A stretch of 64,000 nt of DNA from Strigops habroptila (GCF_004027225.2 NC_046358.1:2942720-3006719), one strand, 5' to 3'. Shown: positions 25,901 to 40,900, counted from the first letter of the stretch. Numbers and translations: made by a program. The notes: generated from the letters alone by a model not told the origin.

Positions 25901-28900
25901 AATTATTAATAAAACAATGATGAGAAAGTGAAGCAGCTTCTATTAAAACTTAGAAAAGTCTAGTTAAATTTCAGATAGTTTTTACTGCTTTTTTCCATGC
26001 CAACTAGTACTATAATGTAATTTTCATCCTGTTAGTTAACTGTGTGGGAATTAATGGAAAATTTGAATGCACACAACCTACCATCAGAATTAATCCAGTT
26101 AATTTGCAACTGAATCATTTTTAATTTACATGATCAATTTAGAAGTTCAGTATGGAAGCACAGAAATGCTTTGAGGATCATGTCTCTTCCTTTTGAGGGA
26201 TTTACACATGTAATGCTTTGAAATGGAAAGAGAATAATATTCCTTTCATTAAAACGACCTGTTATCTCACCTGTGGTAACTACAGCTCCACATGCAATTT
26301 TAATGCCAGTTGTAGAACTTCATCTGTGTCAGTCCATGTTTGATTTTGTGTTTTTTCCCCTGGGATAAGCATGACCTTTCTGTTTCTTTTTTCCTGCCGT
26401 TACACCTGATGAGCACTCAGCGTCCCTTCCCCCTCCACTCCTACCCTACACTGCGATTTGGTCAGCCAGTGAGAACAGAGTTTCCCATCAGTTTTGTGCA
26501 TGCAGGTTCCTGCAGCAATGGCAACTTGTAATATACTGTTGCTGATTTCTCCTGGTTTGGCTTCTTTGGAGGAAATTGCCAACAGTACCTTATAAGATTT
26601 GCCATTGATGGTACGTGGGTTTTAGCAATACATGTAACAAATGCTGGGTTTGACTTGATTTTTTTCCTGCCTTGCAATACCTGTTTCTTGATTTACATTA
26701 ACCAAATCATCCTCATTTTCCTTTGTAGTAACAGCTGACTCCATATTTATGTTGTAACCTTATCTAGAGAAAAATTTCTTGACTTACTACAAGTGGTTGT
26801 GACTAAGTAAGAAGCAAATTAATTTAAATACTCTAAATAGGACTTAAAATTCGGTAGTACTTAAGAAAACCCCAAACCACAATTATATTCCATCCTATAA
26901 ATTGCAGAACTTTGCATGCAATTATATTAGCTACCAATATTTTAAAAGCATAGAATCAACTAGGTTGGAAAAGACCTTTAAGATCATCAAGTCCAACCTT
27001 TAAGCAGTATATAAACTCTCTATTCATTCCATCACAGTCTATGACAGTTTGCCATATGTGGTCATTGTCTCTTTTGGATTGAATGTGTGGAGCTGCAAAA
27101 GCATAGAGGACAACAGTATTGATTACACTTAAGACCTGGGCTTGTTTCCTCTGCAGACCACTAAAGATTGTGGTATTCAGTGTGAATAGGAAATAGAGAT
27201 GCATCATTAGTTAATTTAAATGTGTGTAGAAGGGTGTTCTCAAAGCTTTTCAGATTTTGCATTAAATACAATTGCAATTGAAAAGCTCCCTAAGCTCTTG
27301 TAAAACATTAGAAAATGTATTTACTTACTAACTGTTGATAAATTAATGCTAAATTTAACATAAAGCATTTTAACACTTGCTTAAGTGTTCTAAGTAATTG
27401 TAAAGCTCTGGTTTCTATACTTTGATTTTTCACATGATAATGATAATTTAATTCTTTTCTTCCTTATCAAATACTTAAAAACCTAAATATTTTTGTGTTC
27501 CTAAAGGACAATGTGTTGTACATTCTGATTATACTTAAACCCAGACCACATCAAAGTCAATGTCCAAGAAATTGAATTCATTTCTTTTCCCCTCCAACGG
27601 AGGGATTAAGTTCTTCCCTTGCTTCTTGAATTGCTTCACTGACTTCAGTGACAGCTCTTCTAAACAGAGGTTTAAGGCTTGTGATCAACATTTGGCACTT
27701 ATTTTCACAGCTTTGAAGAAGTACGTATAAGAATTAAAGTTGTAAAATCTATACTGGAAAATAAACAAAGGTGTGTAACATGAATGCTGCTAAAGTGACA
27801 GTGCCAGAAGCCAAAGTGTAATTAAAACCAGAATTAAAGCCCAGTTTAACAGACCTGCTTTAAAAGGGTCATTAATTTTCTTTTTCTGTTTAACTTTTTT
27901 CCTCTAATCTTTTATGACAACATGTTAAGTATGGAATTTTGAAACACTAAAGGAAGAATTTAAATCTAGGAAGTGTTACTGAACTGCATGTTAATGACAT
28001 TATGATATATGTCCAAGTACTCCTTGGGCACCTCAGCTGGAAGTTGAGTGTTCCCAGTAGGGCTGAATCACCAAATTTCTGGTATTAGCCTCACAGATGC
28101 ATCAACATAAGTTCTCTGAATTTTGCATGCTGTGAGGACAACTGTGGATTGATGTGGTTAAATTGAAAGCTAAATGTGTAACTATCTAATTAATCTAACT
28201 TTCAATTAAAGTATGGAGCCACCTTTGCTTTCGCGTCTGTTTGCTGGCTGTTCTGTTTTGTCTGCTTTGCATGAAACATCTATTTCCTAATCTGTTACCC
28301 CAAACATGTTTTGTCGTATCACAAAACAGATGGGAATGTACTTGAAACGAAAAATCATTTCTAACAATGAAGAGGATGCATACCTAAGCTTTCATATTCT
28401 GAATTTATGCAGTGTGTTTATTTACAAGTGATTCTGTATTTGTCTTAAAAAGAATGGTGTTACTAATCTGTGATAAGATGGTTTGAGGCCAGTTTGCAGT
28501 GTAACACATGCTTGTGACTTCCTCGAATGATCTGGCTTTATGGCTCATACTAAAATCAAAGTTGAAAGGAACACGTGTCATTTCCATAAAACTGATTGTT
28601 CAGATTCTGGAAACCACAGCTGTTTCAGCTGATGCCTTTCTCATACAAATGAGGTATATTTTAACCTGGTAAATTGAAATGAGATGTAATATAGCATTTG
28701 AATTGGTTGGCATTTTTTTCTGATATCAGCATAACCTCACCCTTTTTAGTCTTCTATATAAAGTCTTCATTTAGAGCTGATGAAGAAGTAAAGTTAGACT
28801 TCAGTTTGCTTCTTCTTAGTGAGATATGCAAACTTTGAGTTTTATGTTCTATGTAGTAATGTTGGAGAGAAATCACAAGGTAAATGCAGTGGATTGCTTC

Positions 28901-31900
28901 TTTAATCTTGTTCCTGTCAGTCATTCATAGGGACTTCAGCCTGTCCCTGGCCTCTCTTTCCATGTAGTAGTGTCTGATATAAATGTAATTGCATTCCTGT
29001 GGCACAAAACTGATTGAGGATGACTGGTTCTTTCCTGGCTGCTCTGATCCAGCCATGGTCTCAGGGGAACAGGAGCTGGAGGAGGAACTGACCACAGTTC
29101 AAGGAATGGGCAGGCTGCAGCAGGCAAGAAGAAAAAGCAATCAAACCAGCAGGAAGCTTCAGGTGGGTTAAATGAGAGAAAAGCTTATTCTTACCTCTAT
29201 GTTAATAAAAATATGGAAAGTACTATAATTTGTATGGTATTTTACACTTAAAAATGTTAAGGACTTAAGAACTTAGATTATTTATGGAACTGCAAACTCT
29301 GGTAATTTAATGATTGTAGCCAGGCGTAGCCAGAAGATAAGATTCAATGCATCACACGTCTCCATTCCTTGAGTCTACTTAATTTTACACTGAAAACTAA
29401 TGAGCTTCCCTCTGGAGTAATTCACTCCAATGCTTGAAGATATATGCATGATTAATATGTTAAGGCCATCTTTGGTTTAGATACAATCTTTATGAATCTC
29501 TCTGTTCGTGGAGGTTTACTGAAAAACTATTGAGTAGTGTCAGTTCATTCAGGTGTAATTCTGTGCTGTAATTTGCACAAAAATATGATAATTCTTGTAA
29601 GAAAAATTGGATGTCATTTCACATTAACGTACCACTAGAAGTATAATTTAATGTTTAGTTAACTCCAGTGCTCTACTCTGAGATTCAGACAACCTATTAA
29701 CTAGAAATCAGGGGACTAATTAAGGTATCCAGACGTAGTTGTTCATTGGCCTTCCAGATGCCTGAGGGTGTCTTCAAAGACCTGACAGATACTACAGAAA
29801 ACCTGTGGGAGACTTGGCTTTTCTGGAAATAAAAGCTGGAAGCTGGGCAGGTTACTCCAGTGTCCGCAGCAACCCCATGCACATTTAAGCACCTGATTCA
29901 CGTGCTGAGTTTTAGGACTTTTAATTGAAACTATGCTTTTAATAACAGAATACGTTATTATTCTGTTATTAAATATTCTGGATGTCGGAGAGGGGCTCTT
30001 CACCAGGAACTGCAGTGATAGGACAAGGGGTAACAGGTTAAAACTAAAAAAAAGGAGGTTCAGGTTAGATATAAGGAAGGAAGTTCTTTACTGTGAGGGT
30101 GGTGAGGCACTGGAACAGGTTGCCGAAAGAAGTGGTAAATGCTCCATCCCTGGCAGTGTTCAAGGCCAGGTTGGACAGAGCCTTGGGTGACATGGTCTAG
30201 TGTGAGGCGTCCCTGCCCATGGCAGAGGGTTGGAACTAGATGATCTTAAGGTCCTTTCCAACCCAACCCATTCTATGATTCTATAATATGTATTTTACCC
30301 TTGCTTCCTTTCTTCTTTAATTTAAACTTCATTCTCATGTTTCGTGCATAGGAAGAATACAACTTTGATAGAAAACAATGCTTTCAAGAACTGAACGCCA
30401 CCTTGGATAGCACTGATTCAGCTGAAGGAGAAAACATGGGAGGTTGGTGGCCAGAGTACACTTCACCTAATGCAGGTGTGATAGCGACTAGACAGTTTAT
30501 TAAAGCATGCACAGCATCTGTATTTTGTGTCTATTTTTGTTTTCAAATTCAACTAACAACCCATTTGTGGTGTATTCTAATCGTTGTTGAATTTTTTTGG
30601 CTTGCCTTTTCTTTTTCATTTTAAAGCATGTGCGTGCTGGATGAACTGCCTAGTTTTGGTTCAGAATTAGAATACACAACCAAACACAAGGTTGAGCCTT
30701 GGTGCCTATGAAATACCCTCTGTGGCAAGATCATATGTTTTTTAAGTTATGAGTCTTGTTCCTGTGAATGTGTTTCCAATTTACATCACAGTTGTGTTGC
30801 AAAGCAGAATTATGTTCCATTGCTATATGCTTTTAATTTAAAAATCAGATTCTTATTTTTTAATGCTGATGTTTTTATATAGATGGTAAAGGCTGCAAAT
30901 ACATCTTATTATTAAAGTGGAATAGACTCACTTGATACAGACCAGTTTGATTATTAATAATTGCTTAAGACCTGATCCTGCAATTACATGATTAACTTGT
31001 GATTAAACGAACAGGAGCCACACGGTTGATTGAGCCACAATATTGTTTAGAATATTTCTGCCCCATTCTGAGTTCTTGAGCTATGCAACTTTATTTTGGT
31101 TTTTCAACAGTTAAGGGTACTTTTGTTACCTGATTTTTGGAAACACAGGGCCTCAGGCATTTCCACTGGAAATGGTTGAGAGCTGATTGTGCCCAGCAGC
31201 AGTGAGAATTGTGAGTAAGAAGCTGAAACCTTTTCTAGACTTCAGGAATTTTAGTAGACTCTTCTTGAAATAACTTCTTCTTTGACTTAAGTAGGTTTAC
31301 GGAGTGTGGTTGAAGAGTTGGAATTGGAAAGAAATCAACTGCAGGAACAAATTCTTTTCCTAGAAGAGCGTTGTCAGGATTTGCAAGATAGATTGCAGCT
31401 TCAAGGGAGAATGGAGGCTCTTCAGGTGAGCTTTCGTAGTGTGTAAAACCTGATGATATAAGAGAATCACTTTATTCTCTATCTATATTCTTAAAATTAT
31501 AACCTACAGTAAGACAAAAACATCAATTTGCAGCTAGCAAAAATGTCTAAAGCCTACTTGATAATTGTGTTGCCATAGTGTACATGTACTATATTATGCT
31601 CTGAAGTTAAAGCCTTTCATTTCTGTTCAGCACATAGAGAGACTTACTTGGAGCTTTGTTGTTTGTTTTAGAAAACAGAGTAAAAGGCAACATGATTTTC
31701 ATTATTCTTTGTAGGGCCTTTGTCAGAAGATCCAGAATTGGATGTTGTTGCTACTGGCATAAATCTCCCTCTTCTTACATCCCTCAAATTTCTTTCCTGT
31801 AAATGTATGTGTGTATTATTATTTATATACACACACATTTATAGAAAAGAAACTGTTTAAATGTAGAAAAATAATTCTTCAGTATTCTGATATATAATCT

Positions 31901-34900
31901 AAACCCCAGATATTAATTTGACGTATATTTATATTGTAAAATTATTCAGTGAACACACCAAAAGGAATGGTACAGTAAATATTTATCAGAAAAGTTACTT
32001 TTAATATTGCCTGACTGACCAGTTAATATGTTTGAGTAAAACTCTTGGTGTAAGGGATCAGTTGTGTCATTTTAGTGCAAATAAGGTTTACAAATTATCA
32101 TAGATCTTTATCTGTTAAGTTGCACATTAATGATATTAACATGAAAGACAACCTTATATTAATTACTCCTTGAGAATCTTATAACAAAGCCTTTCAATAC
32201 AGGTAACCTTTGGTGTAGATGAAGAAGGGCAGCTATTGAGGGCGGTGCAGGTGTGTTCTGCCTCTTCCAAAAGGCTAGCTTATTTTCATTAGTGGTGGCA
32301 AGTTTGCCCTGTTTGTCCTATTTGCTGTTGACTCTGGGTATGTGTTTTGCTTTTGGGTTTGGGTTGTTTGGTTGCTGTTGTAAGATCTTTTGGTGTGTGG
32401 TTTTCTATTTGAATTGGTGCAGTGGATCTGGTTAGAGTAGGAGATTTGTATTGTGTTAAAAAAACAAAAGCTGTGTGAATGAAGCTTGCTTCTTCTTTTT
32501 TTTCCTCCACAATCCCTCATATTTTGCATTCCTTCAACCTGAAAAAGTAGACCAAAAAAATTTGCAAGTTTGATGCTATCTTGAAACCAATGAGGAAAGT
32601 ATTTTGTCAAAGCAGTGGCTTCCCCTGTTAAGATAAGTAAGCTGCCTTAACACAGTCTGAGTGTGCGTGTTGTTTTGGGTATAAGCAATCATCCTTGAGT
32701 TCATGCTAAAGGAGGTATTTCTGCAAGGTGGGTTGCATCTGTTTGACTAATATCACATCTGAACTTGTGATAGGAGTGTTGTATTTTGCACTGATACCTG
32801 CTAACGTGCTGGAACAATGGTCTCTTACTCCTGTGTAGGATGTGAATCTCCTGAAGAGTCAGATTTTCATGACTCCAGTTATTTCGTGCTGTTCTGGGTG
32901 TTTGTATATGATAATGCTTTTCATTATTGTTTTGTTGCAGAATGAAAATGAACGTTTGCAAACTCAACTCACCCAATTACGCAGCCAACAAAAACAAGAT
33001 ATGGAAAAGCATCAGATTTTGATCTCTAGCTTGAATGAGCAACTTAAAGGGTAAAATAAAGAGTATTTACAACTCTGTACAGGATTAGCTTTCTTTGCTT
33101 TAGCTTAAACTTGGAATGAGAAGTATAATCTTTTAAAACACCTGTGAAAGAGTTACTTGAATCCTGCTTCTGTTTGCAGTGATGTTATTTTTGTACTTGG
33201 AAGTTTAAATGGAAAATGTAAAAAATGATTATTCTTTTAAGAAAATAGTTTGGGGCTACAGTTCTACAAAGCTTAAAGCAAGCTTTGTTTTCAAAATGTA
33301 TTTTAGATTATATTATGTATTTTCTTTTTAGCTTAAGTGACAGAAATAGCTTCCTTGAAAATTCCCTTGGAGAAAAAGAACTAAAACTGTTGAGCACAAC
33401 AGAAAAACTGGAACAAATTGAAACTTTGAGGAAACTGCTTCAAGAAAAGGATCTTCTGAACAAAGAGCTTGGTGAAAAGTTTGTGCATACTGAGCAAAAA
33501 GTAAGTTTTATTGTTAAATAGTACTATTAGAACTGGCGAGCATCAGGCATAGCTTTCTGCTTGTGTCCCAGCAGCAGTATTACAGTCTTTCCTATCCAAA
33601 GGTTTTCACTCTGTTTCTTTACAGTTTTGTTCATGTAATTGCTTTGCTTTAAGTTGGGCGTAAGGATTTCTTAGACCCAACACAGAGCTTTGCATGGAAG
33701 TATTTATGTTTTATTGAGGTGATGAGATATCCTCATTTATTAATTTCAAAAGTACAAACTTCACTGTTGTATAAACTGAATATTATAACACATCACAATT
33801 TTAATATACTTCTATGTATTTCTATCACGTTGCCTTTTATTTTTAATACTAAGCTGAATGAAGCCTTAAAGAAATGCAGTGTGTATGAAGTGGAGAACAC
33901 TGAGCAGAAAACAGTCATCAGTGATCTAACAGAAAAAGTTGCTACACTGAAGGAAAAGGTAACTCATTAAAATGAAGTAAGAGAAGAAATGTTATGTTCT
34001 TTTCACTCAGCCTATTTAAATGTCAGCAAAATAACAGCATTAACTGCTTAAAATTTCATATACTAAACTTTCTGTATGCTTAAACAGTCTAAAGAATAAC
34101 ATGGTTATCTTGTTACTGTACAGTAAGGTACAGACTGATTACCTTAGATGCTCATGCTGCATGTGGAGTGTAACTTCTATTCTCCCTCTGACATAAGTTT
34201 GAAATATTCTTGTAACATTATTCTCTTGATGTTTAGACTTTGAAACAAGATGGCGTGGTAGAGTCGATGCAGCTGGATCTGGACCAGACCAATGAAGAGC
34301 TTGACAAATTGAACACAAGCCATTTAGAGGAAAGATCTCAACTTATTCAAGATCTCCAGAAACGTGAAAGAGAAATAGATAATCTTAAAGAAGCACTGGC
34401 AGAAAAAGACAGGGAGATGTCTGTCATGTCTATGAATATGACAGAGTATTCTGAACAGGTTATCATCCTGAAGCATCAGGTGCAATGCAAAGAGGAAGAA
34501 ATAAGAGGCATGGAAGAGGCTTTATCAAAGGCTGAAAGGGAAACTCATTTACTGAAAGAAGTACAAACAGCTGATGTAAGAGATGCAAGCCTGCAGATAT
34601 CTGCCCTTTCTGAGCAGAGTAATACAATGAGGCTAGAGCTCGAAAGAATTAGAGTTGAGAATGAAGCTAAAACCAAAGAAAATGAGGAATTAATAAGACA
34701 AAGCAGTGAGAACAGCCTTACAATTAAGGATCTCCGTTCTGAAATCAAGGCCAACAGTGTCGCATACCATAACAAACTTGCTGAGTGTGAGTCACAGATT
34801 ACTTTGCTGAAAGAGCAGATTAGTAAGTCATCTGAAAAGCTACAAGAAACTGAGACTAAACAAAGAAAAGAAACTGAGTATTTGAAATCTCAGCTTGAGG

Positions 34901-37900
34901 AAAGCAATACTCTAAAGGAAAAATGGAACAATTTGATTAAAGAGAAAGAGAATAAAGCACAGACACTCGAAAATGAGTTAAAATCGATTAAAGATTCATA
35001 CAACAAACTGGTTTTGGAAAATGGTAGAAAAGATGAAGAGTTGGCTGAGTTATCTAGGAAACTTTTAGAACATACTGAACATCAGGAAACAATTAAAAAA
35101 GAGTTACAAGAGAAACAAGAGTTCATTATTTCATTAGAGAAGAAGCTTGGGGTTATGGAGCAGCAAAATGAAGAGACTAAACGTAAATTAACTGGAGATC
35201 TGAAAGCCAAAGAGACATGCTGCAAAGAACTTAATAACCAATTAAATGAAATACATAAACAGATGAGCAACCTTGAAATGGAGACACAGGAGAAAGCTTC
35301 AGCTAATAAGCAGTTGCAGGCAGATCTTGAAGGGAAAGAGGAAAAATTGGCAGAGCAAATAAAAGCAAATGAATACCTGAAAAAAAGTATTGATATGGTG
35401 GAAAAAGAGAAGGAACAACTGATCAGTGAAAAGGAGAATTTGTCCAAACTCTTGGATGTAAAAGAGTGTGAGTTGTTAAAGAAAATCCAGGCTGTGGCAG
35501 AAATAGAGAATAAGTTATCTGTTAGCACTGCTGAGTACGAAAAAGCTCTTTCAGTACTAAACTGTGATAAAAACACTCTGGCAAAGGAGATTGAACAACT
35601 TTCAGTGCTTGCCCAGCAAAAAGAAAATTCAGTTGCAGAGCAGCTGCAGGAGAAAACAAAGGAATGTAATGTGCTAACTGATCAGTTGTTTGAAAGCAAG
35701 GAAAAGACGCAACAGTTGCAGGAGCAAATGCAATCACTTCTCATTCAGCTGAAGGATACTAGAGACAAAGACACAAAAACAGAAGAAATGTTAAATAATA
35801 AATTATCTGAATGCAGTAGCCTAATCCAAGAGCTCAGCCATAGTAAGGAAAAGAATTTACTACTACAGGAACAAATTCAAAGACTAACTTTGAATTTTGA
35901 AACTGCAAACAGGTCTCTAGAAGAGAAGATCCTTCAAAATGATTCATTATGTAAGGAAATGGAACAGAGTAAGCTGTGTATTGTAGAGTTGCAGGATGAA
36001 ACTAGAAATCTTAAAGATGAAAAAACAAAGTTATCGCATTTGATAGACGAAAGAGACCTGACTGTGAAAAATCAGGGTTCAGAACTTGAAAAGTTGCACA
36101 GGCAAGTTTCTGAAAACATGGAAGAAAGTACAGCATTAAAGAATCAGCTACAGCTATTAAGCAAAGAAGTAGACGTGCTTAGGCATGAAAAGGAGGACTT
36201 TGCAAGCTTATTGAGCACAAAGTCACATGAATGTGAATTTCTTCAGTCACAGTTGGCACAGCAACAGTCTGAAATTACTTCAGCAAGGCAACAAGCACAA
36301 ACAGCAGCTCTAGAAAATAACAAATTGAAAGCAGACATTGAAACGGTTAATGTTATGGTCACGAAAAAGTCAGATGAAGTAGCTGCTTTAACTTCACACT
36401 TGTCCCAACAGAGTCATAATATTTTAGCACTGAAGGACCAAATTGATGGCCTGTTGATTGAAAAAGAAAACTTAAAACTTGTCTCTGAAGAAAAAGAAAC
36501 TCTCCTTTCTGAAAAGGAGGCTTTGATTCAGCAAATGAAAGATAGTAAACTGGCAGGAGAAGGGCAATATATGCAAATCATTTCTGATCTGCAAAACCAA
36601 ATACAAGCCCTAGGTTTTGAAACCAGCCAGCTTAGACAAACAGTGCAGGAAAAAGAAAATGAATTTAAGAGGCAAGCCCAAGAATTAAAATTATTAAAAG
36701 ATAAATCTGAAGAGTCTGATGTACTTAGGGTTCAACTGTCTGAGAATATGGAGGTTATTTCTGACCTTCAGTGTCAGCTTAGAAATGCAACAGAAAAATC
36801 ATCCCAGTTGAATGATTCAATTATACAGAAGGATGAATGTTTAAAACAAAAGTTAGATGAATACATCAGTTTAAAAGCGCAGCTTTCCGAGGTACAGGAA
36901 TCTTCTGTTTTGCAGGAGAAACAGTTAAAGCTTTTAGCCTCTGAAGCGGAACAATTAAAAGTGCTTGTTTCAGAAAAAGAATTAACCATCAACAATATTT
37001 CATTATTCAGTGAGAATTTAAAGACACAGCTTCAAGGGAAAGAGAACGAATGTGAGGTTTTAAAGAAACAGGTGGTGGAGCTGGAGGAAGCAAAAGTGAC
37101 TTTACAAAGAGAAATACAACATCAGAAGAATTTAGTAATTGAGATGGACCAATCCTTATCAGAAAAGGAATCATCTCTTAAGGAAAATGACAATCTCCTC
37201 AAAACTCTGAAGGAGAGGGCAATGAAAGATGAAGAGAGGACAGTTATAATTTCTGAGCTCCAAAATCAGGTACATGAACTAACACAAGAACTACAAAAAT
37301 CTAAAGAACTAATCCATGAGAAAGAAAATGCCTTTTTATCTCTTCAGGAAAAACTTGAAGCACAGTATGAACTAAGAACTGAGTTGAATGCAGCTCTTGG
37401 GCAAAAAGAAGAAGTCATTGCTGGACTGCTTAATTCTTTGAAGGAGAAAGAAGCCAGTATACAGTTGGCAGATAGCAACGTTAATGTTCTTTCTAGTGAG
37501 ATTGAGATTCTTAGAGAAAAACTAGAGAAAAGTGGTACAGCCATGAAAAACCTGACTGAGGAAATTCAGGAAAAGAATGAGAAAGTTGGTGTTAATCAGA
37601 AGAAAATTGATTCTTTGACTGCTGAACTTGACTCTCTTAAAAACGAACACCAAAAAGCACTAGACCAAAAAAGTACATGGGGAGAACAACTACAGCAGAA
37701 AGAATTGTCTGTGGAGTCTCTGCGTGTGAAGTGCACTGAACAGGCAGATATAATAGCACGTTTGAAGTTAGAGTTGGACAATGTAAATTCCAAATCATCC
37801 CAAGACTGCCATGACAATGCGCTTTTTATAGCTGGTCTGCAGAGTCAGGTGGAGTCTTTAGAGAAAGAAAAAAATCTGTTACAAGCAGATGTGGATAAAC

Positions 37901-40900
37901 TCATGGTGGAAAACACCCAACTTGCTGCCTCTCAAAATGATTTGCGAAAGAAATTGGAAGAGCTCCGAGAAATCAATCAAAAACTAGAAACCAGTGAGAA
38001 TTATTCAAGAATGCAGATAGATGCTGTCAAACTGCAGATGAAGACTGAAAAAGAGAAGTTACAGACACAGGTTAGTGTGAAGGGTGAAGAACTTTCTAAA
38101 CTAGAACTTAAATTTGAAACTCTAGAACAAAGTCTACTTGAGTCAGAAAACAAATGGGTGACTGAACTTGATAGGGCAACTCTACAAAATAATAATCTTA
38201 CTGAGCAATTGAGCAGCTTAGAAAGTGAAATGGAATCAAAGGATAGCAAAATCCAGTCTTTGCAACAAGAGCTGGATCTTATAAAAGAGGAATTAACTCA
38301 AAGCTTATCTCCATTACTCAGTAGTAGGCTTTTATGTAAAGAAAAGGTGGCACAGGCTTCAGATTCTGAATGGCAGCTAACTGATAGTAAAATTCAGTTG
38401 GAAAAATTCTCCACTCTGATAACCACTATTCTGAGCAAAGAAACAGAAGGAGACCAATTGCAACTGGTGCTTTTGGAAAAACAGAAAGAGATAGACACCA
38501 TGAAAGAGGAATTAAAAAGTATGCAGTCACTTGAGAAGCAGAAGGAGTTGCTTCAGAACGATATCGAGGAGACGAAGGGCAAATATGAGTCTGAAATTGA
38601 ACGTCTGTCAAAAGAAATGGTCACAGTGAAGGAAACATTATGTAAGCAGCAGTCTCTCCTGCAAGAAAGGGAAGAGTCTTTTGCAGAAGTAAATAAGCAG
38701 GCTGAACTTCTTCAAGACAAGATAAATAAATCGGAAGAAATAGTAAGAACCAGTCAAGAAAAACTGCACATTGAAGGTAAAAAAGTAGCCAGTCTCCTTA
38801 AAGAAATGGGAGAAAAAGATCAACTCATTGAAAACTTAACTTCCCAGGTAAATCAGCAAAAGGATTTAGTTTCTGGCCTAAGCCAGCAACTGAAAGAAAA
38901 GGACTGTTCTGTTACCCAGATCATGGAATCTTTGTCTAATGAAATGCTGAATTTTTCTGAAGAAAGAAATATGTTAAATACCAAACTGCAAGACCTTGAA
39001 GCTGTCCATAATAGTTCTGTAGGAGAGCTAACCCGAGTATTGCAGGAACTTGAGGACTGTAAGAAAGAACTGGAACATAGTCAGGTTACATTAAGCAGTA
39101 GAGAAGCTGTGTTTAAAGATTTAATGCATGAAAAAGAGCAGATGCAGTTTAATCTTGAGAAAATGGGCAAGGAAAAAGAGAATCTGAAAAAGAAACTTCA
39201 AGCAGCATTGATAATAAGAAGAGATCTAATGCAAAAAGTTGGAAAACTAGAAAAGAGTGGACAGGAAGAAATAGAAAAAGAGCAAAAAAAAGCAGAGGAG
39301 CTGTTGAAGGAAGTTAATGAGTTAACAGACAAGCTGAAAGTAGTTGAAGTACAAAATAAAGAATTTGAGTCTCATCTTGGAACTCTGAAGCACCAACTTT
39401 TAGAAAAAGATGCCAAAATAAGTGATTTGACTGAAAATCTGTCTTCTAAAGCTTCTTATTTAAAGGAACTTCAGGACAAGATTGCAGAACTAAATGATGT
39501 CATTGCTGAAAAACAAAATATATGTGAGCAGAACCTAAAATCTTTAGAGGAAAAAGACTGTGTGCTTGCTCATATGCAATCTATGCTTGATGAAAAAGCA
39601 AGTGTGTATGAAGAGGAACGTTCTCAGCTGCTCTTAGCTCTTGAAAAGGTGAAGTCTGAAGTTATGAAGGAAGAACTGTTGAAAGATTCCAGTGCAGAAG
39701 AGCCTGGTTTAAGTGCTGGGGGCAGAAAGAAGTGCTTGGACCCCAACATTGACATTAATGTAATGAATCAGTTAAAAAAAGAAAAAGAAGCCTTACAGAA
39801 GGAGCTTTTGGTCAGGGAAGAAGATAGGAACAAATTTCAGAAAGAAAGGGAAGAGCACATTAAACTTGCAGCAGATTTTGATGAACAAAAAAACCAACTT
39901 GAGCAACTGAAACAAGAACATAAAGCACTCTGGGAAGTTCTTCAAACAAAATGTAAAGAACTTGACTTGAATCAGTTAGAAGGGTACCCTTTAGGGAAGG
40001 AGCTGGCTTCACCTAAGGCAGTGCTGGGACAAGAAGCAGCTGACCTAAGAAATTTGAAATCTGACAAACCAAGCAGCAAGGTTCAGGTTGCATCCTTGAA
40101 AGAGTCAGAAGACATCACTTTGGTGGCAGATAAAGACACCGAGTTAGTAGAACTGAGAAATAATTATGCAAAACTTCAGGAGGAAACAGAAATGTTAAGG
40201 CAAGAGCTGAGAAAAATATCAGTTGAATTTAGTGATGAAAGAGAAGAAACTGTCAACTTACACTCTTCAAGACAGCAGGAGCAGTGTAAGGGCAGCTTGT
40301 TGGAGGACATAAAGCAGCTACTGAAGAAGCTGAAAGCGTATGAGGCTGAAGCTATAGACGTTAAGACAGAGCTTGTACGTGTGAATAATGAGAAGGACGC
40401 ACTGATTAAAAAAAGTGAAGAGGATTACAAGATGAGCCAGGAGAAACTGCAGAAATTGAGAGGTGAAGCTAAGAAGGAGGTTGCAGAAAAGAATGAGGAA
40501 ATAGCAGCATTGCATTGTTCGCTGACAGATTTCAAACATAAACTTGATCTGGAAAAGGAATTATTAAACAAAACTGTAAAGGAAGGCCAAGAAGAAACTC
40601 TCCGTTACAAAACAGCACTTGAAGAAATGAAGAGTGAAAAAGAAAAACTTCTCAGTTGTTTAGAAAAGTCTGATTTGGAACTAATGAATATGAAAAAGGA
40701 GGTAAAACATTTCAGTGAAGAAAACAAAAAACTTCTGACAGAGCTGTGTGTGCTACGTGAGAAGGCTGAGATGAGCAGACCTGTGGTGTCATCCAAAGAG
40801 CTGAAGGAAGATGGTACCGAACAAGTAAAGTTGCAGTGTAAAGGTGCCTATTTTCAACTATCAGAGACTGATTACTCTGGCAAAACTAAATTGAGAGAAG

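Larger units (their letters stand above)
25272..29052 (+). other. Large intron of giantin-like gene
   Basis: A 3.8-kb phase-1 intron. It has a TA/TG microsatellite just after the donor (about 25310-25340) and a short CR1 piece (26945-27003). No other exon or element was recognised. Confidence 0.65.
29163..30351 (+). other. Intron of giantin-like gene with hairpin and CR1
   Basis: Phase-0 intron of 1,189 bp. It contains a 15-bp hairpin (29938-29973) directly followed by a CR1 copy. Nothing else was recognised. Confidence 0.75.

Noticed and set aside
32842-32940. Hydrophobic N-terminal extension of the frame leading into exon 18, as a membrane segment
   Set aside because: It is intronic pyrimidine-rich sequence before the acceptor at 32940, and the exon starts at 32941.
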